The notes under the pieces: generated by a model
Database searches by the model: none
Told to the model about the DNA's origin: nothing
Seen by the model: only the letters and a program-made list of their open reading frames with translations
Program-made: the position numbers and the translations under genes
Part shown: one piece after another, positions 36,717 to 46,347 of the stretch
How the letters are laid out: each line of letters opens with the position of its first letter
Numbering within the stretch: the stretch's first letter is position 1
NCBI RefSeq assembly: GCF_900142825.1
Contig: NZ_FRCH01000002.1
Span: 248,001 to 312,000 of the forward strand
DNA from: Rhodanobacter sp. OK091
GTDB taxonomy: Bacteria; Pseudomonadota; Gammaproteobacteria; Xanthomonadales; Rhodanobacteraceae
Reading direction: 5' to 3'
Length of the DNA: 64,000 nt

Positions 36717-39700
36717 ATGAATGCGACCCATGCGGCGAACGATTCCTCCCTTCCGTCGGTAGTGCTTGCAGAGCTGGAAAAGGGCGGTTTGTCGCCCCAG
36801 CGACTGAATGAGGCGCAAGTTTTTTGCCGGGCGTTTTTCGCCCGCGTCGGGGCCAGCGATGTCACCTTGCATACGACGGTGCAATGGGCGGCGCTGGTCG
36901 GCAGCCTGCTGGAGTTCATGCAGCAACGCCAGGCCGCGCGTGCCACCGTGCGCGTGCTGAGTCCGGCCGACGTCCATGCCGGCCGCAGCCTGCTGCAGAT
37001 AGTCACCGACGACATGCCGTTCCTGGTCGACACGGTCAGCATGATCGTATCGAACCGGTTGCAGATTCATGCGGTGATCCATCCGGTACTGAAGGTGGTG
37101 CGCGATGCGTCCGGTCAGCTGCAAAGCCTCAGCGACGAGGCCGGCGCGCCCGAATCCATCATGCACTTCGAGATCGATCGGGTCGCCGACGCTGCCGAGC
37201 AGGCGCAGCTGAAAGCGCAGATCGAGGCTGCGCTGGAAGACGTGCGGCTGGCCGTGAACGACTGGGCTGCGATCCGCAACAAAGCGCTGGAAGTCGCCAA
37301 CGAATTGCCGCGGCGCCAGTTGCCGCTGGATGCTGCGTCGGTGCAGGAAGCCAGCGAGTTCATGCGCTGGCTTGCCGACGACAACTTCACCTTTCTCGGC
37401 TATCGCGAGTACGAAGTCACCGACGCCGATGGCGATCGCGTGCTCCGTGCGGTCGAGTCTTCGGGTCTGGGCATTCTGCGCGGACGTGAGCGCTCGCTGG
37501 CGCCGCGCTCGCTGCGCACCCTGGCTGCCAGTGAGCTGCCGCAATCCGGTTCGACCGACGCGATCATCCTGACCAAGACCAATGCGCGTTCGCACGTGCA
37601 CCGCACCGGCTACATGGATTACATCGGCGTGCTGCAGTTCGGCGCGGACGGCCGCGCAGTGGCCGAGCAGCGTTTTCTCGGCCTGTTCTCGTCCAATGCC
37701 TATATGGCGCGCCCGCAGGACGTGCCACTGGTGCGCCACAAGGTCGAAGCGGTGCTGGCGCGCTCGGGGCTCAAGCGCGACTCGTATTCCGGCAAATCGC
37801 TGCGCCACACGCTGGAAACGCTGCCGCGCGAAGAGCTGCTGCAGAGCAGCGAGGACGAATTGTTCGCCACCGCGATGGGCATACTCGAACTGCGCCAGCG
37901 CGCTCATACGCGGCTGTTCATGCGGCGCGATCGCTATGGCCGCTTCTTCAGCTGCATGGTGTTCGTGCCGCGCGACCGCTTCAATACCTCGGTGCGCGAG
38001 CGCATCGAGAACCTGCTGGGTACGGCACTGCACGCCGAGCAGAGCGACTCGTCGGTGCAGATGGGCGAGGCCACGCTGGCTCGGCTGACCATCGTGGTGC
38101 GCCCGAAGATCGGCGACCAGCCCGTCTACGACCTGGCGGAGCTCGAACGAGGCGTCGCCAGCATCGTGCGCAACTGGCACGACGAGGTGCGCGATGCGCT
38201 GGTGCAGCAGCGCGGCGACCATGAAGGCGTGGTGCTGGCCAACCGTTTCGCGAAGGCGCTGCCGGCCGGGTATGTGGAAGAGGTGAGCCCGGCGGTAGCC
38301 GCCGAGGACGTGTATCAGCTGTCGCTGCTGGAAGGCGACAACGCGTTGCGGATGTCGTTCTATCACCCGCCGAAGGCGCCGGAATCGCTGCGCTTCAAGG
38401 TGTACCGCTCGGGCGGCGACATCGCCTTGTCCGAAGTGTTGCCGCAGCTGGAGAACCTGGGCCTGCGCGTGCTCACCGAGCATGTCTACGACATTCCCGG
38501 CGATGCGCCGCGGTCGATCCAGGATTTCGAAGTGCAGCCGGTCGGCAAGCTGACCTTCGGCGTCGAGCAGGTCGGTACGCTATTCGAGAATGCGTTCGAG
38601 CAGATCTGGCGCGGCAATGCCGAGAACGACGGTTTCAACCGGCTGGTGCTGGGCGCCAAGCTCAGCTGGCGCCAGGTGGCGGTGCTGCGGGGCTATTGCA
38701 AATACCTGTTGCAGACCGCTGCCACGTTCTCGCAGGCATACATGGAAGACACGCTCAACCGCTATCCGGCGGTCGCCGGCCTGCTGGTGGAACTGTTTCT
38801 GGCCAAGTTCGACCCGCGCCGCGAGGCGCTCTCCGCCGACGAGCTGAAGGCCGCCGGCGCCACTCTCACGACCGAGATGCAGGCGCTGATTCCGGCCAAC
38901 GTGCAGGCCGCGCATCCGGCGCTGATCGATGGCTTGAGCGCGGCGTTGTCCAAGCCGCGCGACGAGCAGATCCAGATCGTCGAAAGCGCGATCGCCGTGC
39001 TGCTGGAGAACGTCGCCAGTCTCGACGAGGACCGCATCCTGCGCAGCTTCGTGGGGCTGATCCGCGGCACCTTGCGCACCAGCTTCTTCCAGCAGTGGAA
39101 CGGCGCGTATCGCGACTACATCAGCTACAAGCTCGACTCGCACAAGATACCCGAGCTGCCCAAGCCGGTACCGTATCGCGAGATCTGGGTATGCGCGCCG
39201 CGCGTCGAGGGCATCCACCTGCGCTTCGGCGCGGTGGCGCGCGGCGGCCTGCGCTGGTCGGACCGGCGCGAGGATTTCCGTACCGAAGTGCTGGGCCTGG
39301 TCAAGGCGCAGATGGTGAAGAACACAGTGATCGTCCCGGTCGGTTCCAAGGGCGGCTTCTTCGTCAAGAAACCGCCAGCGGGCGGCGACCGCGACGCCCA
39401 GCTGGCCGAAGGCATCGCCTGCTACCGCCTGTTCATCAACGGCCTGCTCGACATCACCGACAACCTGATCGAAGGCAAGGTGGTGAACCCGCACGACGTG
39501 GTGCGTCACGATGCGGACGATCCCTACCTGGTGGTGGCAGCCGACAAGGGCACCGCCACGTTCTCCGACATCGCCAACGCGATCTCGATCGAACACGACT
39601 ATTGGCTCGGCGACGCTTTCGCCTCGGGCGGCTCTAACGGTTACGACCACAAGGGCATGGGCATCACCGCGAAGGGTGCGTGGGAATCGGTCAAGCGCCA

Positions 39701-41645
39701 CTTCCGTTCGCTCAACCGCGATTGCCAGACGCAGGATTTCACTTGCGTCGGCATCGGCGACATGTCCGGCGACGTGTTCGGCAACGGCATGCTGCTGTCC
39801 GAGCACACCCGCTTGCTGGCGGCGTTCGATCATCGTCATGTATTCCTCGATCCGAATCCGGATACCGCGCGCTCGTTCGCCGAGCGCCAGCGCATGTTCA
39901 AGCTGCCGCGTTCGAGCTGGGACGATTACGACAAGTCGCTGATTTCCGCTGGTGGTGGCATTTACCCGCGCAGCGCCAAATCGATCCCGGTCTCGCCGGA
40001 AGTGCGTGCGGTGCTGGGACTCAAGCCCGACGTGACGCAGCTGGCGCCGGCCGATCTGCTCAGCGCGATCCTCAAGGCGCCGGTCGACCTGCTGTGGAAC
40101 GGCGGCATCGGTACCTACGTGAAGTCGTCCGCGGAGACGCATGCCGATGTCGGCGACCGCGCCAATAACGCGCTGCGCGTCAACGGTGGCGAGCTACGCT
40201 GCAAGATCGTGGGCGAGGGCGGCAACCTGGGCATGACCCAGAAGGGCCGCATCGAGGCGGCGCAGCATGGCGTGCTTCTCAACACCGACTTCATCGACAA
40301 CTCCGCTGGCGTAGATACCTCCGATCACGAGGTGAACATCAAGATCCTGCTCAATGACGCGGTCCAGCGCGGCGAGCTGAGCTTCGATGCGCGCAACGCG
40401 CAGCTCGCCGCGATGACCGACGAGGTCGGCCAGCTGGTGTTGTGGGACAACTATCGGCAAAACCAGGCGATCACCTTGATGGAGCACCAGTCGGTGAGCC
40501 GTCTCGGTTCGATGGCGCATTTCATCCGCACGCTGGAAGCCGAGGGCACGCTGGATCGCCAGGTCGAGAACCTGCCGTCCGACGCCGAGCTGACCGAGCG
40601 CAAGAGCCGCGGCTTGGGCCTGACCCGGCCCGAGCTCGCGGTGCTGCTGTCGTACGACAAGATCCGCCTGTTCCAGCAGATGCTCGATTCCGACGTGCCG
40701 GAAGATCCGTACCTGTCCAAGGAACTGATGCGCTACTTCCCCGAGCCGTTGCACGTGAAGTATGCCGAGCACATGCAGCGCCATCGCCTGAAGCGCGAGA
40801 TCATCGCCACCGCGGTGACCAACTCGACGATCAACCGCATGGGCGCCACCTTCATGATGCGCATGCAGGAGGACACCGGCCAGCGTCCGGCCGCGATCGC
40901 CAAGGCGTACACCGCGGCGCGCGAAATCATCGAGGCGCGTGAACTGTGGGCGCAGATCGAAGCACTCGACAGCCAGGTCGCCGAGGACACCCAGATCGAC
41001 GCGATCAAGCAGATCTGGTCGCTGCTGCGCCACCTGACCCGCTGGCTGCTGAATCGTCCGGGCGGTTCGCTGGATATCGCCGCCAATGTCGAGCGTTATC
41101 AGGACAGCGTGTCGGCCCTGCGCAAGGCGTTGCCGGAGGTGCTGACGCCGACCGGCAAAGGCGATTTCTCATGCACCCAGGAGAAATGGGAAGGCCTGGG
41201 CCTGCCCGCCGATCTGGCGCTGCGGCTGGCCCGCATGCCGGAGCTGCGAGCCGCGCTGGACATGGCCGAGGTGGCGCAGCAGAGCGGTCAGCCGATGGAG
41301 AAGGTGGCTGGCGTGTTCTTCGAACTGGGCGAGGCGCTGGACCTGGAATGGCTGCGCGACCAGATCGAGGCGTTGCCGGTCGAAGGCCATTGGCATGCGC
41401 AGGCACGCGGCTCGCTGCTGGACGAGCTCAACCACCAGCATCGCGCATTGGCGCTGCAGGTGCTGAGCCTGACCGGTGCGCGCAAGGACGTCTCGCCGGT
41501 ACAGGCTTGGCTGCAGCGCGACGATCCCTCGTTGCAGTACACCCGCAGCATGCTGGCGGAAATCCTCACTCAGAACGCGGACTACCCGATCGCTTCGGTC
41601 GCGGTACGCCGGCTGGCCCAGCTGGCGCAGGTGCCGGTGGGCTGA
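36717..41645 (+). CDS. gdhB: NAD-specific glutamate dehydrogenase, 180-kDa class
   Basis: A 1642-residue enzyme of the large NAD-GDH class known from Streptomyces, Pseudomonas and Xanthomonas. The long N-terminal regulatory part begins with LSPADVHAGRSLLQIVTDDMPFLVDTVSM, typical of this class. The catalytic core lies around residues 830-1250: RFGAVARGGLRWSDRREDFRTEVLGLVKAQMVKN, VPVGSKGGFF, the nucleotide-binding VGIGDMSGDVFGNGML, and the IVGEGGNLGMTQ segment. It deaminates glutamate to 2-oxoglutarate with NAD, a catabolic role in the cytoplasm. Full length with no frameshift. It is a single-gene transcription unit followed by a repeat cluster. Confidence 0.95.
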   Translation: MNATHAANDSSLPSVVLAELEKGGLSPQRLNEAQVFCRAFFARVGASDVTLHTTVQWAALVGSLLEFMQQRQAARATVRVLSPADVHAGRSLLQIVTDDMPFLVDTVSMIVSNRLQIHAVIHPVLKVVRDASGQLQSLSDEAGAPESIMHFEIDRVADAAEQAQLKAQIEAALEDVRLAVNDWAAIRNKALEVANELPRRQLPLDAASVQEASEFMRWLADDNFTFLGYREYEVTDADGDRVLRAVESSGLGILRGRERSLAPRSLRTLAASELPQSGSTDAIILTKTNARSHVHRTGYMDYIGVLQFGADGRAVAEQRFLGLFSSNAYMARPQDVPLVRHKVEAVLARSGLKRDSYSGKSLRHTLETLPREELLQSSEDELFATAMGILELRQRAHTRLFMRRDRYGRFFSCMVFVPRDRFNTSVRERIENLLGTALHAEQSDSSVQMGEATLARLTIVVRPKIGDQPVYDLAELERGVASIVRNWHDEVRDALVQQRGDHEGVVLANRFAKALPAGYVEEVSPAVAAEDVYQLSLLEGDNALRMSFYHPPKAPESLRFKVYRSGGDIALSEVLPQLENLGLRVLTEHVYDIPGDAPRSIQDFEVQPVGKLTFGVEQVGTLFENAFEQIWRGNAENDGFNRLVLGAKLSWRQVAVLRGYCKYLLQTAATFSQAYMEDTLNRYPAVAGLLVELFLAKFDPRREALSADELKAAGATLTTEMQALIPANVQAAHPALIDGLSAALSKPRDEQIQIVESAIAVLLENVASLDEDRILRSFVGLIRGTLRTSFFQQWNGAYRDYISYKLDSHKIPELPKPVPYREIWVCAPRVEGIHLRFGAVARGGLRWSDRREDFRTEVLGLVKAQMVKNTVIVPVGSKGGFFVKKPPAGGDRDAQLAEGIACYRLFINGLLDITDNLIEGKVVNPHDVVRHDADDPYLVVAADKGTATFSDIANAISIEHDYWLGDAFASGGSNGYDHKGMGITAKGAWESVKRHFRSLNRDCQTQDFTCVGIGDMSGDVFGNGMLLSEHTRLLAAFDHRHVFLDPNPDTARSFAERQRMFKLPRSSWDDYDKSLISAGGGIYPRSAKSIPVSPEVRAVLGLKPDVTQLAPADLLSAILKAPVDLLWNGGIGTYVKSSAETHADVGDRANNALRVNGGELRCKIVGEGGNLGMTQKGRIEAAQHGVLLNTDFIDNSAGVDTSDHEVNIKILLNDAVQRGELSFDARNAQLAAMTDEVGQLVLWDNYRQNQAITLMEHQSVSRLGSMAHFIRTLEAEGTLDRQVENLPSDAELTERKSRGLGLTRPELAVLLSYDKIRLFQQMLDSDVPEDPYLSKELMRYFPEPLHVKYAEHMQRHRLKREIIATAVTNSTINRMGATFMMRMQEDTGQRPAAIAKAYTAAREIIEARELWAQIEALDSQVAEDTQIDAIKQIWSLLRHLTRWLLNRPGGSLDIAANVERYQDSVSALRKALPEVLTPTGKGDFSCTQEKWEGLGLPADLALRLARMPELRAALDMAEVAQQSGQPMEKVAGVFFELGEALDLEWLRDQIEALPVEGHWHAQARGSLLDELNHQHRALALQVLSLTGARKDVSPVQAWLQRDDPSLQYTRSMLAEILTQNADYPIASVAVRRLAQLAQVPVG

Positions 41646-41719
41646 GCCGCCTCCCGCCGTCATGTGGTTCAGAACGCCCGGTGCCTGCAAGGTCACCGGG
41701 CGTTCCAGCATGCAGCATT

Positions 41720-42420
41720 TGTAGGAGCCCGCTGGCGGGCGATGCTTTTGCTCTGGGTCGATTGATTTGAAGCGAAGAGCTTTCGTGCGCCTCTGGCGCC
41801 CGAGTCACTTTCTCTTTGTGTGGCCAAAGAGAAAGCTAACCAAAGAGAAAGGCCACCCCGCTTGGCGCTTGCCGGGCTCCTGCCCGGCAAGTTCGTGAGC
41901 CGGGGCCGGGCTTTTCGACAGGGCTCCTGCCCTGGCGAAAAGGAGTCGACATCCTTGTCGACTCCCGCTTCGCGGCCTATCGACCCGTCTCACCGCCGCA
42001 CAGGGGCCCCGGGTAGAGCAGCGGGCCATCCTGGCCCGCACTCGGTGAAAAGCTAGAGCGAAGCGTCGCTCTGCTATTGCTCTGGCTCCTCTGAAAAGTA
42101 CGCGCAGGAGGCGCGTTGCTTTACCCGGGGCCCCTCTGAAGCGGCGGGTGGGTGGAGGAACAGCCCGCAGGGTGGTTCGCAAGGATGCGAACCAGTTTGG
42201 CGTCAGGGCAGGATGCCCTGTCGACAAACCCCGCAACCCACCCGCGGACTTGCCGGGCAGGAAGCCCGGCAAGCGCGTAAGCGGGGTGTCGTTTTCTCTT
42301 GGTTACTTCTCTTTTGGACAAGCAAAAGAGAAGTAACTCGCCCTCCGCAGGAGGACGAAAGCTTTTTGCTCCGAATGCAGAAACAACAAGCAGGAGCATC
42401 GCCCGCCAGCGGGCTCCTAC
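41720..42420. repeat. Modular palindrome cluster bounded by REP sequences
   Basis: About 700 nt of nested palindromes. The outer REP copies (41720-41744 and 42397-42420) are inverted. Inside each half, in mirror order, come a GCTTTCGTxCxCCT module, a CTTTCTCTTTG/CCAAAGAGAAAG palindrome, CACCCCGCTT, CTTGCCGGGCTCCTGCCCGG (near 41879 and, reversed, near 42260), and CGACAGGGCTCCTGCCCTG (reversed copy near 42210). The left half adds GGAGTCGACATCCTTGTCGA. No protein is supportable. This is the xanthomonad-type repeat found between genes; it occupies most of the interval between glutamate dehydrogenase and NAD kinase. Confidence 0.8.
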
Positions 42421-42451
42421 GGTAAGCTCGTGCGACCGCCACTACGTGCCG

Positions 42452-43219
42452 ATGCCCATGCGCCTTGCCTTCGTCGCCAGCGATACCAGCGTCGCCCAGC
42501 AGGCGCGGCGCAAACTGGTCGATCGTTACGGCGATGTGCCGCCCGAAAAAGCCGAGCTGATCGTGGCGCTGGGTGGCGACGGTTTCATGCTGCGCACCTT
42601 GCATGCCTACCGCGAACTGGAAGTGCCGGTCTATGGCATGAAGCTGGGCCGGGTCGGGTTCCTGATGAACAAGCACAAGCTCGACGGCTTGCCGGAGCGA
42701 ATCGCGCGCACGCATACGGCCTCGCTGTTCCCGCTGCAGATGCAGGTCACCGATGCGGCAGGCAATGAACACTCGGCGTTGGCGTTCAACGAAGTTTCGC
42801 TGTTGCGCCAGAGCAATCAGGCCGCACACCTGGAAGTGCAACTCAACGACATCGTGAAACTGGCGACATTGATCTGCGATGGCATCCTCGTCTCCACCCC
42901 GGCCGGTTCCACCGCTTACAACCTGTCCGCGCACGGCCCCATCCTGCCGCTGGATGCGAATGTGCTGGCACTCACCCCGATCAGCCCGTTCCGCCCGCGC
43001 CGCTGGCGCGGCGCAATCCTGCCGCATCGCACGGAAGTGCTCCTGCGTGTGCTCGATCCGGCCAAGCGCCCGGTCAGTGCCACCGCCGATTTCCACGAGG
43101 TGCGCGACGTGCGCACGGTGTCGATCAGGCAGTCCGGCGGGCAGGGGGTGCGCCTGTTGTTCGATCCGGAACACAACCTCGAACAGCGCATCCTCGACGA
43201 GCAGTTCGCGGCAGAATGA
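42452..43219 (+). CDS. nadK: NAD kinase
   Basis: A 255-residue NAD kinase that phosphorylates NAD to NADP with ATP or polyphosphate. Motifs are [18 protein letters not shown] (GGDG at 41-44), the NE motif in [12 protein letters not shown], and [24 protein letters not shown]. It is slightly shorter than the E. coli enzyme, which is usual for xanthomonads. ATG codons at 42452 and 42458 are both acceptable; a longer frame from 42299 would run into the repeat cluster and is unlikely. It may be expressed from within or just after that repeat. Confidence 0.93.
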   Translation: MPMRLAFVASDTSVAQQARRKLVDRYGDVPPEKAELIVALGGDGFMLRTLHAYRELEVPVYGMKLGRVGFLMNKHKLDGLPERIARTHTASLFPLQMQVTDAAGNEHSALAFNEVSLLRQSNQAAHLEVQLNDIVKLATLICDGILVSTPAGSTAYNLSAHGPILPLDANVLALTPISPFRPRRWRGAILPHRTEVLLRVLDPAKRPVSATADFHEVRDVRTVSIRQSGGQGVRLLFDPEHNLEQRILDEQFAAE

Positions 43220-43225
43220 AAAAAT

Positions 43226-43300
43226 TCAGAAGTGAGTGGAGAGGAGTGAGTGGAGAGAGGCCTCTCTCGTTTCTCACTCCTCTTCACTCATTCCTCGCTC
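43226..43300. repeat. Extragenic hairpin repeat, second copy
   Basis: GAAGTGAGTGGAGAGGAGTGAG (43229-43250) faces its reverse complement (about 43264-43294) across a short centre, GGAGAGAGGCCTCTCTC. The arm sequence is the same as at 31581-31770. The structure probably ends nadK transcription. Confidence 0.75.
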
Positions 43301-43319
43301 TATGCGCTAGATTCGCGTC

Positions 43320-44243
43320 ATGACCAAGCCAACCGTACATGCCCCCGACTCGGCCAGCGACCAGCGGCTGGTCGTCGCGATTTCCTCACGCGCACTGTTT
43401 GATCTGGGTGATAGTCATGCGTTGTTCGAACGCGAAGGGCTGGATGCCTACCGCTCGTTCCAGATCGAACACGAGAACGAGATACTGAAACCCGGCGTGG
43501 CGTTTCCGCTGGTGCAGAAGCTGCTCGGTCTCAACAAGCTGGCCGGCGACGTGCCGCCGGTCGAGGTGATCCTGCTTTCGCGCAACTCCGGGGACACCGG
43601 CTTGCGCATCTTCAACGCGATCCAGCACTACGGCTTGCAAATCAGCCGCGCCGCGTTCACCAGCGGCGCGCCGACCTCCGATTACATCGCACCGTTCAAG
43701 GCCGATCTGTTCCTTTCGGCCAACGCCGAAGATGTCGGACGGGCGCTGGCCGCCGGCGTGGCATCCGCGACCATCCTGCCCAGCACCGCGGCACCGCGTG
43801 CCAGCGAGCAGCTGCGAATCGCTTTCGACGGCGACGCCGTGATCTTCGGCGACGAAGGCGAACGCGTATCGCGCGAAGAAGGCCTGGAAGCGTTTCATCG
43901 CAGCGAAAGCGAGCATGCCGCCGAACCGCTGTCGGTCGGTCCGTTCCGCGGCTTTCTCACCGCGTTGCATCGCCTGCAGGCGGCATTCCCGGCCGAGAAT
44001 TCGCCGATCCGCACCGCGCTGGTCACCGCGCGTTCCGCACCTGCGCACAAGCGGGTGATCCTTACCTTGCGCAAGTGGGGCGTACGCATCGACGAGGCGC
44101 TGTTCCTCGGCGGTCGCGACAAAGGCCCGTTTCTCGACGCGTTCGGCGCCGATATCTTTTTCGACGACTCGCCGGCCAATGTGGAGTCGGCGCGCAAGCA
44201 CGTGGCCACGGGCCATGTGCCGCACGGAGTCAGCAACCGCTGA
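43320..44243 (+). CDS. Cytosolic 5'-nucleotidase (PF06189-type)
   Basis: A 307-residue protein matching the bacterial '5-nucleotidase' family related to eukaryotic cytosolic 5'-nucleotidase I: VVAISSRALFDL (about 18-29), EREGLDAYRSFQ, VILLSRNSGDTGLRIFNAI, the acidic FDGDAVIFGDEGE (168-180) expected to hold catalytic aspartates, and AFGADIFFDDSPANVESA near the C terminus. It should dephosphorylate nucleoside monophosphates. It follows nadK and the hairpin repeat, so it is probably its own transcription unit. No signal peptide. Confidence 0.85.
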   Translation: MTKPTVHAPDSASDQRLVVAISSRALFDLGDSHALFEREGLDAYRSFQIEHENEILKPGVAFPLVQKLLGLNKLAGDVPPVEVILLSRNSGDTGLRIFNAIQHYGLQISRAAFTSGAPTSDYIAPFKADLFLSANAEDVGRALAAGVASATILPSTAAPRASEQLRIAFDGDAVIFGDEGERVSREEGLEAFHRSESEHAAEPLSVGPFRGFLTALHRLQAAFPAENSPIRTALVTARSAPAHKRVILTLRKWGVRIDEALFLGGRDKGPFLDAFGADIFFDDSPANVESARKHVATGHVPHGVSNR

Positions 44244-44256
44244 GGTTTGCCTGGTT

Positions 44257-44601
44257 TCAGGCGTGGAAAAGCCGGCTGTCCGCGGGGGCCTGTTCGCGTT
44301 CGTGCATGCCGTAGTCGCGGATCACGCTGGCCACGCGCAACCGGTAATCGTCGAAGACGGTGGCACGGCCGCGAGCCTGGGCGATCCGGTGCCGCTCGAT
44401 GTTCCGCCATTGCGCCACCGCATCTTCATCGCGCCAGAACGACAGCGAAAGGATTTTTCCGGGCGTCGTCAGGCTCTCGAAGCGTTCGATCGAAATGAAG
44501 CCGTCGATGCCATCCAGCAAGGGGCGCAGCTGAGCGGCGATGTCGAGGTATTCCTGGCGGTGCCCGTCGGCTGGGGTGAGTTCGAAGATCACGGCGATCA
44601 T
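44257..44601 (-). CDS. Antibiotic biosynthesis monooxygenase (ABM) domain protein
   Basis: A 114-residue protein with a single dimeric ferredoxin-like ABM domain: MIAVIFELTPADGH, a central DGFISIERFESLTTPGKILSLSFWRDEDAVAQWR, and a terminal DYRLRVASVIRDYG. Such small proteins act as cofactor-free oxygenases or heme-handling enzymes, and many have no known substrate. The ATG at 44601 overlaps the stop of the hydrolase gene (4 nt), so the two are co-translated. The C-terminal tail is short and without motifs. Confidence 0.85.
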   Translation of the reverse strand: MIAVIFELTPADGHRQEYLDIAAQLRPLLDGIDGFISIERFESLTTPGKILSLSFWRDEDAVAQWRNIERHRIAQARGRATVFDDYRLRVASVIRDYGMHEREQAPADSRLFHA

Positions 44602-45584
44602 CGCTGCTGCGCCTCGGCCGCGAGGATGAAGGCGTCCACGCTTTGATACAGCGAATGGCGGTTGCGCTCCAAGTGCATCACGTGAGTGCCGTGGTCGATG
44701 CGCATGCGCCACTTCAGCGGGCTGTTGCTGAACTTCGCCAGCAAGGCGGCCGCTCCGGCATCATCCGTCACGCGGTCGTAATCGCCGTACACCACGAAGA
44801 CCGGAACCTTGATGGCCGCCGGGTCGTAGGGATAGATGCCGGTAGCCGTCACCGCGTCGATATCCACCGTCGGACCGGCCGGAATGCGCAGCTCGCCCGG
44901 CGCGTCTCCGCCGATGTGGGGCACCGACGCATCGAAGGCGGTAGCCCATCTCTGCGCCACGGCCGGTTCCAGCAACGTCAAGCCTACGGGCAGGACGTTC
45001 TTGAAACGCAATTGCTGGTAGCGCGCTTCGGCCGTGATGGTCCACCAAGCGCCGGGGAGGGCCTCAGCCGACGCACCCGCCTTCGCCACGACGGGGCCGA
45101 ACAAGGTGAGCGAGGCCAGCCCGCCGGGATGTTCCGCGGTGAAAGTGGCCGCGGGGATGGTGCCCCAGGAGTGGGCGACCAGGTGGACGTGGCTCATGCG
45201 GCGGGTTTGTCGCAGATAGTCGACGGCTACGGCGATTTCCTGCGCGGCCTCGGTCGCCCTGGTCACCGGGGCGGCAGCTTGGGCAGGCCGTGCCATCGCT
45301 GCGGGGCGACTGGATGCGCCGAATCCCAGGAAGTCCAGGCCGCAGACGAGAAAACCCTGCTGTGCCATGTGGCTCATCCACGAGTCTCCGGGCGCGAATT
45401 CGAATCCGAACGCCAGCATGGTCGGGAAGCTGGCGCCGTGCACGAACAGCACGCTGCGGCCGTTGGCGTGCGCCGGCGCGATGCAGTGCAGGGCGAGCCG
45501 CTGCCCGGGAGCATGCGGAGCGGGCAGGGTGATGGTGCTAGCGGAAAGCGCGGAGATCAGTCCAAGCGCCAGTAGTCCCGACAT
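44598..45584 (-). CDS. Secreted alpha/beta hydrolase
   Basis: A 328-residue protein. An N-terminal hydrophobic stretch (SGLLALGLISALSASTITLPA) looks like a signal peptide. The alpha/beta-hydrolase core follows: RSVLFVHGASFPTM (oxyanion strand), FLVCGLDFLGFGASSRP, the nucleophile elbow HLVAHSWGTIPA, VFVVYGDYDRVTDD carrying the acidic residue, and RIDHGTHVMHLE with the catalytic histidine. It should hydrolyse an ester or amide in the periplasm; the substrate is unknown. The start at 45584 follows the signal-peptide logic; frames upstream lack a domain. It is coupled to the ABM gene. Confidence 0.83.
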   Translation of the reverse strand: MSGLLALGLISALSASTITLPAPHAPGQRLALHCIAPAHANGRSVLFVHGASFPTMLAFGFEFAPGDSWMSHMAQQGFLVCGLDFLGFGASSRPAAMARPAQAAAPVTRATEAAQEIAVAVDYLRQTRRMSHVHLVAHSWGTIPAATFTAEHPGGLASLTLFGPVVAKAGASAEALPGAWWTITAEARYQQLRFKNVLPVGLTLLEPAVAQRWATAFDASVPHIGGDAPGELRIPAGPTVDIDAVTATGIYPYDPAAIKVPVFVVYGDYDRVTDDAGAAALLAKFSNSPLKWRMRIDHGTHVMHLERNRHSLYQSVDAFILAAEAQQR

Positions 45585-45708
45585 GTTTGCGGCTCGTTGT
45601 GGGTGGGGCCACCAGCATGGCTGCAGCACGGCATGGAACGTTTAGACGGCCGGCGAAACATGCCGGTCGCCATTCGTGCCTGTACGGCGCGATGGACTTA
45701 GGGCGCCC

Positions 45709-46347
45709 CTAATGCAGGCCGCGCCAACCCTCGAATCCGGTGAACATCGCCGCCGCGATCAGCAAGGCGCCCACGCAGCGCGTTGCCATTATCCCGGCGG
45801 CAGGCTTGCCGTGCAGCCATCGTCGCGCGCGATCGGCCATCAAGGCCACGCCCCCATAAACGCACAACTGGTTGAGCGCGATGATCAGCCACATGACCAG
45901 GGCCTGCAGCCAGATCAGGCCGTAGTCCGGGCGCAGGAACTGCGGGAAGATCGCCAGCATGAACAGATAGGCTTTGGGGTTGAGCAGGCTGGTCAGCATG
46001 CCTTGCCGAAAGGTCGCCGCACGCGAGCGCAGCCTGGTGTCCGGGTGCAGGCCAAACGAGGATTCGCTGCGCATCAGCGACATGCCGATCCAGCCGATGT
46101 ACAGCGCTCCGGCCAGCAGCAAGGCGTTGAAGGCGCCAGGGACCAGCTTGATCAGCACGCTGATGCCCAGCGCCGTCATCAGCACATGGCAGATCCCGCC
46201 CGCGATGATTCCAGCCACGGCGGCGAAGCCGCGGCTGCGCCCGCCGGCCAGTGCGCTGCCCATGACGAAGGCCATGTCCAGGCCCGGCAGCACCACGATG
46301 CCGAAGACCAGGACGAAGAACAGCCATAGTTGTTCGTAGTGGTTCAT
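45709..46347 (-). CDS. LysE/RhtB-family amino-acid exporter
   Basis: A 212-residue membrane protein with the LysE/RhtB layout. It has six hydrophobic segments, the early PGLDMAFVMGSALAGGRSRGFAAVAGI (about 21-47, equivalent to the family PGPD motif) and LNPKAYLFMLAIFPQF near 125. It should export an amino acid or a related small molecule across the inner membrane. The ATG overlaps the stop of the preceding NIPSNAP-like gene by four bases, so they form an operon divergent from the WYL regulator. Confidence 0.88.
   Translation of the reverse strand: MNHYEQLWLFFVLVFGIVVLPGLDMAFVMGSALAGGRSRGFAAVAGIIAGGICHVLMTALGISVLIKLVPGAFNALLLAGALYIGWIGMSLMRSESSFGLHPDTRLRSRAATFRQGMLTSLLNPKAYLFMLAIFPQFLRPDYGLIWLQALVMWLIIALNQLCVYGGVALMADRARRWLHGKPAAGIMATRCVGALLIAAAMFTGFEGWRGLH

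Noticed and set aside
41720..42420. CRISPR array
   Set aside because: The repeated units are palindromes of different sequence in mirror order, not evenly spaced direct repeats with unique spacers, and no cas gene is nearby.
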